The notes under the pieces were generated by a model. That model had not been told where the DNA came from and ran no database searches. It worked only from the letters and a program-made list of their open reading frames with translations. Of a stretch of DNA of 64,000 nucleotides, positions 43,280 through 54,500 are shown one piece after another. How positions within the stretch are numbered: position 1 is the first letter of the stretch; every line of letters begins with the position of its first letter. This stretch comes from Owenia fusiformis. Its lineage: Eukaryota > Annelida > Polychaeta > Sabellida > Oweniidae. Made by a program: the position numbers and the translations under genes. The stretch is taken from contig CAIIXF020000009.1 of NCBI GenBank assembly GCA_903813345.2, positions 8,862,030 to 8,926,029 of the forward strand, in the 5' to 3' direction.

Positions 43280-43566
43280 AGGAAATATTACAAAGTCACC
43301 ATTGTGACATAAAAAAAGTAAAACTCATTTAATCATATTATATCGCCAGCGTCGTTTCAAATGGCTTAACTATTATTGATTCCCACTAGATGTGAAGGTA
43401 AACATCAAATGATGTATCCATTCAGAGACATATAAAACATTATTTTTACTGTATAATGAAATATCTGATTTAAAAAAATAAAAGTTATCTTGGTATTCTT
43501 TCTAAAATTAAGCTGATCGCTCATAGCAGACAAATCTCCTGATTCCACCCAGTAGTACATGTGATG

Positions 43567-45188
43567 CAGACTTGCCAACCTCCCGTTTTTTTACGGGAAT
43601 CTCCCGTAAATTTTTTGTTTTTCCGTAAAAAATACCAAACTCCCGTACCGTTTTGTCCCATAAAAACTCCCGTAAACTCCCGTACCGTATTTCTACTAAA
43701 ATCTCCTGTAATTTTTTTTAAAAATATGGCCGTAAAATCTCCCGTATTTTTGCTGAAATCTCCCGTATTCTGGAGTAACTCCCGTAAAATCTCCCGTATG
43801 CTTGGTATAACTCCCGTAAAATCTCCCGTTTTCTGGTATAACTCCCGTAAAATCTCCCGTATTCTTGGTATAACTTCCGTAAAATCTCCGTTTTTTGCTG
43901 TCGAAATCTACCGTATTTAAAAGGAATTTGACAAATGTGTGACCTTGATTATTGCAGGCGTGCTTCTTTCTTTTACTCCAAGAAGGTTGGCTCCCATGGT
44001 TCACTATCGATACTTTCATAAATAACTTAAAAGTACTTCATTCCCATGATTCAAATTGCTTTTCTGCGATCAGTTCGGTATAAGTTTGCACAGCAAATGT
44101 CTGCAAACGGGGGCCAGTTCATATTCTGTCATACTTCTGTTGGGAGAATACATTTTGTTTTTATATGGCGCTAAACAAAATATTCCCGCAATATAAGGCG
44201 CATTATGGGTAGGGACTGCTGTGAAATAATGAACGTAAGTGACATCTATCTTAGATTATAAGTTCTAATTAATTTATTAACTGCACATGCGTCATAATTA
44301 TTTCAACCAATTAAATCGCTGGATTTAATGCTCATAAATCTCCCGTTTTTTCAAAATGTAAAGTAAAAACTCCCGTTTTTTCAGAAATCTACCGTAAAAA
44401 CTTACGTTTTTTCAAAATTTACCGTAAAAACACCCGTTTTTTCAGAAACCTACCGTAAGAACTCCCGTTTTTCCGAAATCTACCGTAAAAACTCCCGTTC
44501 TTTCAAAATCTACCTTAAAAACTCCCGTTATTTCAAAATCTAAAGTAAAAACTCCCTATTTTCAAAATCTACCGTAAAAACTCCAGTTTTTCCGAAATCT
44601 ACCGTAAAAGCTCCCGTTTTTTCAGAAATCTACCGTAAAAACTCCCGTTTTTAAAAAATCTACCGCAAAAACTCCCGTTTTTTCAAAACCTACCGTAAAA
44701 ACTCCCGTTTTTTCAGAAATCTAACGTAAAAACTCCAGTTTTTTCAGAAATCTACTGTAAAAACTCCCGTTTTTTTTAAAATCTACTGCAAAAACTCCCA
44801 TTTTTCAAAACCTACCGTTAAAACTCCCTTTTTTTTAAGAACCTACCGCAAAAACTCCCGGTTTTTCTGAAATCTTCCGTAAAAAAGTCACGTTTTTTAA
44901 ATTTACCGAGAAAAATACCTTTTTTAAAAAATCTCCCGTAAAAACTCCCGTTTTTTTCAAAATCTCCCGTAAAAACTCCCGTTTTTTTTCAAAATTTACC
45001 GCAAAAACTCCCGTTTTTTTAAATCTCCCGTAAAAACTACCGTTTTTTTCAAAAATCTCCCGTAAAAACTCCCGCTTTTTTTCAAAAAACTCCCGCAAAA
45101 ACTACCGGATTTTGAAAAAAACTCCCGTAAAAGTACCGCAATTTTTTTAAATCTCCCGTAAATTTTTCATTTTAGGTTGGCAAGTCTG
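43567..45188. mobile_element. Inverted-repeat element filled with CTCCCGT minisatellite
   Basis: The ends CAGACTTGCCAACCT and AGGTTGGCAAGTCTG are perfect 15-bp inverted repeats flanked by TGATG (43562-43566, 45189-45193). Two arrays of variable 25-35 bp units occupy 43580-43915 (CTCCCGTAAAATCTCCCGTATT) and 44338-45165 (AACTCCCGTTTTTTCAAAATCTACCGTAAA). Between them lies a unique 420-bp core. The arrays run in the same direction, not inverted. No transposase. Confidence 0.75.
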
Positions 45189-45317
45189 TGATGTATGTAA
45201 ATATATTTTGCCGACTATGTGTCGAACTTCATAGTAATATGTTGACTTCATAATAATTTATTGTCTTTACAAATATTTACAAACACAAAAAAATATTAAT
45301 ATAATTTAGGTTCGCTC

Positions 45318-45323
45318 TTTATT
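45318..45323 (-). terminator. Poly(A) signal of copy B
   Basis: AATAAA on the minus strand about 50 bases past the stop of exon 8, in an AT-rich 3' untranslated region. A second AATAAA lies near 45257-45262. Confidence 0.65.
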
Positions 45324-45373
45324 TATCTTACAGAGGCGTGATACATGGACAACTCAGACTTTCAAATTGCACC

Positions 45374-45508
45374 TTATTGCTTGGATTCCATCTTGCATAC
45401 TGTATCTAAGATCACGCTATCAAATTCTTTCAACAATTCTTCCATACTATTCAAAGTGAAAAGATTGGTTCTTTTCTTCTCTGGGTCATTTGGATACACC
45501 GCACCTAT
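45374..45508 (-). CDS. Copy B exon 8: terminal exon with stop
   Basis: The acceptor TATTTCAG opens phase 0 and the exon encodes the end of the vWA domain (LFTLNSMEELLKEFDSVI), the closing cysteine (DTVC) and MESKQ, then TAA at 45376-45374. It is separated from exon 7 by 3.9 kb of foldback and repeat DNA. Confidence 0.82.
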   Translation of the reverse strand: MGAVYPNDPEKKRTNLFTLNSMEELLKEFDSVILDTVCKMESKQ

Positions 45509-48500
45509 CTGAAATACAAATCACATTTTAAAATATAAATATATGTACAGGGTTGACCCTGATATGATGTTTAATATTTATAGACACATTAATATGGTCA
45601 AAGCTATTGTTCTTTGAACCCAGCAGGTGTATATTATCGTTCTCTCAATTCAACTGAATTGGTTTACATTATATGATACTATTACTAATTTATGAGCAAC
45701 TATGCAATCTTGCATGTAAATGTGTTATATTATATAATCTATTGGTAATTTTATGTTACACTCTTAAAATACTTAGGAGATGTATTTACTCCTTCAAGTA
45801 GTGCCTATTTACATAACATTACTTAAATAAGTAAATACATTACAAAAGTAAATGGATGATTGCACGGAGTTATTGGTTGACTTTAGACGTTACTTCATTT
45901 TATGTTACAATGATACTTCAAACAAAATGCATTACTTAAATATGTTTCAATCAATTCAAAGTAATTCTAGTAATGTCTTAATACTTTTAAATTCATTGCT
46001 ACATGTAAGTATATCAGAATATTACCTGAGCGAATGCAAATGTTATTTTACAGGTAACTGTTAAGTAATTGTTTCTGGATGTGCATTACTCTATTCAGTA
46101 ATTATTATACCATCACTTATTATAAATCAATAAGCTTTATATTCATATTTGTGAATGAATCTATTTTTGTTATCAAAAATTCTATCAAACCCAATATTCA
46201 TGTATGCTTCTTATTCAATTATTACAGAATCTCAAATTATCAAAGACGTAATCCAATAACTTAATTAATCTTCTTAAATCAAAAATTACTTCTTTATTCA
46301 AAGAAACTATAACAAAATCATTTAGTAATGTATGTATACAGAAGTGTTTCTTTTTTATTTGAAGCTGATTAACATATACATTATACACAGTAATACTTTA
46401 TCTACTTGAAATCAATCTAATAAGAAAATACACCATTTTATATATATGTTTTATATATCATTTTGAAGCATTTTTATTCGCATTTCAATACAATTATTTT
46501 TCCTTGAAAAACGTCATGTGATCAAATTTTTAAAGTTAAATATTCCCCGACATCGTCAAATACGCTGTAATGTGTAACATTTTAGCCTTACACGGTTCGT
46601 TGAAATTTAGATAACTTATGAATTGATTATCAGAATCCCACTAAATTTTCACATTTTATTTAATGGAACATATCAATTTATGACGTAACAATTGCGTAAT
46701 GGCTACAGTTCGGATTTTCTTATATGGACGTTTTTAAATTTTCTAAATTGTGTAAGGTTTTGAAGGCGAAGGAGACGAGCGATAAGTTTACCCTTATTTG
46801 ACCTTCTAATTTAGGTCTGATTTGAAAAAAATTAACGGCACAATATTGTCCTGGCAAAATTTACAAAACAATAACCAGATTGTTGATTTTACAAATACTA
46901 TTAAAATAAGAGCTAATTATCGAGACTTGAAAAAATGTAACGCATCGATTTTTTACCACAAATTCCATACATATCAAGTTTTACTAACGCCTAAAGTAAA
47001 TTTCCTGACCATTTTTAAAAATTCAAAAACATTTTAGCAATATTGTCCTCGAGATCTTGTTACCCTGTGGATTTTATCATGATTGAATAAGGATAAAGTA
47101 TTTTATTTTTAGATTGACAAAACTTGAAAAAATGTAACGCTCGTCGTTTTTGACATTATAAGGCTGTCTGCGCCCTATACTGCTCATTGTTTGGTTTTGG
47201 TATTTTGACGCCATAATGTTACGCCAGTTTCGTGCGATGTGTAATTACAAACTAGAAAACGGCAACTCCACGGAGTAGCAAATCCCAACGAAGACTATAT
47301 ATGGACCTGGATTTTTCAGAATGTACCATTTTCTCTAGCATTGATTAAATTAGCAGATATCAAAATCCATCAAATTGGCCTATCTTCCAGTGATAGACTT
47401 TCGAAAGATATTTTATTTTCCCAGCCTCACACCCGGTGATCGTGAAAATGGGACGGAGGGGGGGGGAGCAAGCAATTTCTGGTAGAAAAATGAACAAATC
47501 TGCAAAAATTATTTTTTCAAGAAAATGTTTATGATTTAATTGCTAAACGAATAGGCGCACGGTATGGTAAAATATGTCACGTATTCTACGAATTTTTTTT
47601 AGCCGATTCTCTTCTTAGGTATAAGATCTATTAAAAAGGCGCAACGCCACCAACGTGCAAAAGTCATCAAATTAATGACTTTTATGACAGTTACAAAATA
47701 CGTTTCCATACGTTGTATAAAAAATAATCGAAAATAATTAAAATGGGACGGAGGGGGGGAGGGGACGGAGGGGGGGGAGGGGACGGAGGGGGGAGCAAAA
47801 TGTCTATACGACATGATAAGAGATGTTACTTCACTTTATATCCAAATTTTCCCATTTTCTCCTCAATTACAATGGGTTAGGAATTGATAACAAGTTGTAT
47901 TCGTAGTTAGATTTATTTAGGATTATCAAAATCTTGGAGGAGAGCGTTTATCTTTTTATGTGTATAATAGTTTTTATTTTTTGGAAACTTATCATAAAAA
48001 TGTAGACATTGCATCATATTTCTATTTGGACATGCAAGTTTTCGAGTAAGCAGTTACTAAAGTTGTTTCATTATTAACCTCGCTACCAGATATCTAGTAT
48101 ATGTTAATATTTTTGATTATGTTGGTCTTCAGCAGATGTAGAATTTAGACTAAATAATCTGCCAGGAAGTTTCCCAATTAGTGTACCCAATCATACCATG
48201 GGCACATCGCCTATTACGCCAAATACTGTACTGTACTTTGCATATATTTTCTCACATTAAGTGTAATATATGTATTTATTATGCAATATGCATCTCACAT
48301 TTAGTGCAATATATGTATTTATTGTAACATTTGTCCTCGACCATATGCATTTTGCAATTCACATTTAGTGCAATATATGTATTTATTGTAACAGTTGTCT
48401 TCGACCATATGCATTTTGCAATTCACATTTAGTGCAATATATGTATTTATTGTAACAGTTGTCTTCGACCATATGCATTTTGCAATTCACATTTAGTGCA

Positions 48501-51500
48501 ATATATGTATTTATTGTAATATTTGACCAAATGGGTGACACTCAGATATAAATGTATAATGTGTCTCATAAGTCGACACCGGCTGGTGATGTTACCAAAT
48601 GTAAACATTTATAGATAAACAGTCTCCTGGAATATTTTGCCAACCTTAATTTGACCCCTCTAACTAAACCTAACAAGTACAACATGTTATCAATTCCTGA
48701 CCCTTTGTAATTGAGGAGATAATGGGAAAATCTAGACATAAAGTATCAAGTAACATCTCATATCATATCTTATAGACATATTGCTCCCCCCCCTCCCCCC
48801 CCCCTCCGTCCCATTTTAACTATTTTCGATTATTTTTTCTACAACGTATGGAAACATATTTTGTAAAGTCATTAAGGTCATTAATTTTATGATGATAATG
48901 TCACTTACAAATATTTATTGCAGGTTGTGTAGACCGTTGATGCTTGATTTAAAGCAAAAACATTGACTTTTGCACGTTGGTGGCGTTGCGCCTTTTTTAA
49001 TAGATCTTATACCTAAGAAGAGAATCGGCTAAAAAAAATTCGTAGAATACGTGACATATTTTACCATACCGTGCGCCTATTCGTTGAGCAATTAAATCAT
49101 AAACCTTTTCTTGAAAAAATAATTTTTGCAGATTTGTTCATTTTTCTACCAGAAATTGCTTGCTCCCCCTCCGTCCCATTTTCGCGATCACCGGGTGTGA
49201 GTCTATACACATTTCTTGGTCGAGTTTCCAAATAATCCTATAGGCCTACATGCAAATGGGGCATAATTTTAAGAAATGTTCTTACTATACATATAGCATC
49301 ATCAAGATAAACTCAGTTCTAGTTATTTTTCTGTTAGAAAAAGTTCATAATCTAAAAGACATTTTTATCTGATGATTGCTTTATACCTTCATAACTGATT
49401 TGGTAATAAATTCTCACCATGCCTTCCCATTCTGCATTGGCAGCAGTTATCTTCTTCTTGGCAAATTCCCGCTCGTCATCATCGCCACTATTCAGATTTC
49501 TCTGGGCCTGAATATTAGGTAATCCTACTACTATCAAATCTATTTTCCCTGTTTTCAGTAGTTTAGCTTAAATAAATAGTTGAATAATTAAATATTACTC
49601 AAACCATGATCGATGTTAGATGGACAAGTTATGTTCAAATTATTGGATTGCTGATGCATTATGAAAATCACGGTAGTTTAATAAATATATGTATATTTGT
49701 GACCACATGCCTGAATATGTTAAACAATTGTCTGTGAAATAACAATTAAAGTTTAGAAAATATAAATACAATACAACTAAAAATAGGAAGGTTAGTATTA
49801 AAAGATACAAACAATTCATGAACAACTGTTCAAATGAGCAATTACTTATTCTGGAAAATAACCATGTAATAACAGTTGGTAGATAATATCATCGTCCTAT
49901 AAATACCTGCTTTAATTGTAAAGTTTGAAAATTTATCTCGTGGACTACTTGAGGTCAGATAGGGACTTATGTTTGTCACACCATCTGTTATCATTATAAT
50001 CAGGTCTAAGGCATCAGTCCTGTTTTTCTCCTTGTTCAGATATCTTATAGATTCTCGAGCTACTTTTAATGCTTTGTGACTGTAGGTTCCCTCTGCGGTG
50101 CTTGTAGAAATGTTTTCCAGTGCTATAAAAGTAAAATCTAATCTATAACAGTTCAACATATACACATACAAGTAAACGCAGAGAAAACATCAACCACGTT
50201 ACCTTCTACTATGTCCTCAATATCTCTTTTTACGTCATTCCCTCGCAGATTAAATTCATGAAAAACTTTATAGTTGTATGACAGTGCTCCTATCCAGGTT
50301 TCTTTAGACTTCGCCATAATCTTTCTGCTCAGTTGTACCAAGAATTCTTTCACTTTTTCAATGTTATCTGGGCTGATGGACAATGAACGATCAAAGACGT
50401 AGATAAGGTCCAATGTAGGAACACGACACTCTGTAAAAATTACATTATATAATTATGAAGCATCCAATTGGTTAAAGAACCACTATATGTGGCCAAAGGT
50501 CCATGTGCAATATGGCAAGTGATTTTAGATAGTCACATCTTTCACCATGGGTATTTTCTGGCCATCAATACAGTTGTTTTTATTAAAACAATATGCTTTC
50601 TTTCAAGTGAAGTCCCCATGTTAGTAAAATATCAATCCAACTCTCTGAAAAATATAGATTAGGACCCCACCTTGGCACTTTTTTTTGAAAATGTTAAGGT
50701 CATTTTCTAAAAAAAGAGGATCTTGTTTTTCTCAATTTTAACATATCGAAAGTTTCTTCTACACTATATTAACATTTTCTGATAAGGAGATGCGTATTGA
50801 AATGCGTAAACGTTAAAAGCCACATATCCCATGTTATTTTCCCATAGGGAAAATTCGTGCTATCCATTGTTTTCAGCATAACTTTGGTCATCGAAAATTG
50901 ATATCTTCAAAACTAGCCTTTCAATACCATTCTACTTTTGAAGAAGTTTTAGACCCCTCGATGAATAATCTTTTCATGCAATAAAACCAGAAAAAGAAGA
51001 ACCTCTTTTGAGTAAATAGGTTCAACATTTTGAAAAAAAATGTTGACATTGGGTCCCTATTCAAAATTTTTCGAATTGTTCGATTGGTATTTTTATCATC
51101 ATGGGTACTTCACTTGAAAGAAAACATATTGTTTTAATAAAAATAAAACAATGCAAGATCTCGAGGACATTATATCTAAAACGTTTTTGAATTTTGAGAA
51201 AAGGTCAAGAAGTCCACTCGGGGCGTTGGTAAAAATTGATACATGAATGTATGTACAATGTAATTTGTGGTAAAAAATCGATGCGTCACATTTTTTCAAG
51301 TCTCGAAAACCAGCTCTTATTTTAATATTATTTGCAAAATAAACAAACTGGTTATTGTTTTGTAAATTTTGCCATGACAATATTGTGCAGTTAATTTTTC
51401 TTTCAAATCAGACTTAAATTAGGTTAAATGAAGGTAAACTCATTGCTCGTCCCATTCGCCTTGAAAACCTTACAGAATTTTGAAAATTTTAAAAGTGTTC

Positions 51501-54500
51501 ATATAAGATAATTTGAATTGTAGCCATTATGCTATTGTGATGTCATAAATGAACATTTTCATTGAATAAATTGTGAAATCTTAGGGGAAATATTGATCAC
51601 TATTTCAAAAGTTATCCCAATTTCAACGAGCCCTGTAAGGTATGAGTACCGTAATCCAACACCAAATTCAAAAATTCATAACAATACTTTGCAAATATGG
51701 CGTTCGAGACCAACTATAAAACGCTAACCCCCATAGTGTTATATATCAAAATATACCTGTTCATATAGGGGTTCGATTGATCTACATCAAATATATATAT
51801 ATATAGGAAGTCAGGTTACTTTTTGAGATATCAGCGTCCATTTATTGTAACTCGCTTTTGCCACCACTTCCTCAATTCTGATATGACGGGCAAACGCGTA
51901 GTAAACATGCTCACGTCGGAACTATTTTTGACCTACATCGCTATTTTCGTAATTCAAATGAAAGTTGAACTCCTCCTCTTTATTTTGATACCAAATAGTG
52001 GTTACACTAGGTACCCTAGAAGCCAACTACAGCGTTATTTAGAACAACACCACAGGTTTTTAAATGGACTATATAGGGTCATACCTTTTGGCGGATGGAT
52101 ATGGAACCTCATACCGTAAGCGTAGAGTGTTACATCTTACAGCATATTTGACGATGTCGGGATATATATAGCTTTAAAAATATGTTTGATCCCATCAAAG
52201 TTTTGAAAGAAAAATAATTTCCCTGAAATGCGAATAAAAAATACTTCAAAATGATATATAAAACTTGAGCTTTTTAAATAAGGCAGAGATTAACGCTGAA
52301 AGCTGAGATCAGCCCGTATTTCACGAACTGTCCCCAGGTCCGCGCATGTCATAATTGTAATTGTTTTTTTTTGCAAATGCTTTACTATGATTTTTCTTCT
52401 CTGAAACAAAATAATCAAATAAAAAAATAAATAAAAAAAATATTTCCCAACGACTATCGAAATGGTAGAATGCTCGGTAAGCAGACATCAAAAGTATTTG
52501 TAATTAAAAATGGACACTCTTAAAAATGAATTACTTGAGTATTTCCCAAGTATTTCCCAAGTATAAAAATTACTTAAAGTTAAATACTTAGTTTTACTTC
52601 ATTTTACTTAGGTTTAACTTATATTGTCATTTTGAGTTTTTTAATTGCTTAATTATGTAAATGAGTATTACAATTACTACAGTAAGTATTTCAATTTCTC
52701 TCCTTGCATTAGTAAATTCACCATAAATGAATTACTTAAAAATTACTTAAAAATTATTCAGTAGTTCAAGATTATTTAAGTAATTTTTGACTTAAAATGA
52801 GTAGTACAATTTCTCAATATAAGGAAATCCAAGTAATAATTTTTTAGAGTGGAGGACATTACTTCACAAGAAAAAGTATGCGCATACAGCATTTTCAAAA
52901 TGAACCCACAACTGAAATGCATGTCAAGTGTCAACTAACATTGTCATGACGTTCACTGATGGCTAAATTGATAAGTACTATCCTTCCACTTGTAATAGAG
53001 ACTGGTTGATATTCACAACCAAGCAAAACACCAATTCAAGAAAGACTTACCATGTTAGCAATTAAAACATAGTTGACGTTGAAGATTAGAAACATTTCAT
53101 ATTTGAATGCAACGCCTATGAAATCGAGAGATACCTTCATTTTAACACCACATATTGAGAGCATTAGTACACATCAATTCTATTATATAACAATCATAAT
53201 GTATGATAATATTGAATCATTGAAAAGCATATTGAAAGCCCAAAAATATTGTTATGAAATTGCAAACTATTTGATCTATATTTTTAATATAAGAAAGAAA
53301 CATTATGTATAATATTGATCATTAAATATTTCACGTGCATAGCTGTCAAGTGTCCCGCGAATGGCGGGATTATCCCGCGAATTTGATCAAAATTTGGCTA
53401 ATTCGCGTGTCCAGCAATGTCCCGCAAATGTCGGCTTTAACCTCCGCGAATTTTCAAAATTGTAACAATCCCCGAGGTTAAATAATTGTGATTATCTTGT
53501 GATATAAGAAGCTAAGTTTTTGCGCTTTTGAGGAGTAAAGTTTACCTAATTTGAAAAGTGCTGCCAAACTCCCAGTGCATCAGATCATCGAAGACTGCTT
53601 TTGAAAAGAGCATAGTCCATTTATAAAACTGTGATTTTGATCCAAATAACACCATATAGTTGGCTTCTCAAGTACCTAGTATGCCGTTATTTGGTATCAA
53701 AATAAAGAGGAAGAGTGCAATTTTCATTTTAATTACGAAAATAGGGATGTATGTCACGTATGGTTCTAACGTTGGCCTTTTTACTACGCGTGTCACGGCC
53801 TTCATCTAAGAACTGAGCAAATGCTAGCAAACGCGAGTTCCAATAAATGAACACTGATATCTCGAAAAGAAACCTGACTCCCTATAATTTGATGTAGATT
53901 TATCGAACCCCAGTATGAATAGGTACATTTTAATAATGTAATACTATGGGGGGGTAAATGTTTCATAGTTGGTCACGAACACCATAAGTGCAAAGTATTG
54001 TTCTGAATTTTTGAATTTCGTGTTGGATTACGGTACTCACAACTAAAGCGTGGTTTTTTGATATAGGGTGGTCAAAAAATGGAATTTTCCTTATATCTTA
54101 GTCACTTTAAGAAATTAATCCCTGATATTTCACACATTTGTACATCATTACTTTTCTGCGACCCTATTTCATGACCATCGGACTGATAGACACAATTTTA
54201 CAGCACTTAGAACAACATGCTTCAGATTTGGCCATTATCGAGCTGTAGGCAAAACAGCACAGTTGTCAATGGTCCAAATGCATTCCTCAGCAGGTTTGGC
54301 CTGAATGACACAAATGATCTCACTTTTGAGGTTTGCAATTGTCCTGAGGTCATTCTCATATACTCTATCTCTGCCATATCCCCATAGGTAGGGACATTTT
54401 AGACGATGAGTCAAGTTTCCTCACAACCCATAATGGCCACTGGGCATGTTCTTTAGAGTACTGTAACATTGTGACTATCAATCTGATGGTCGTGAAATAA

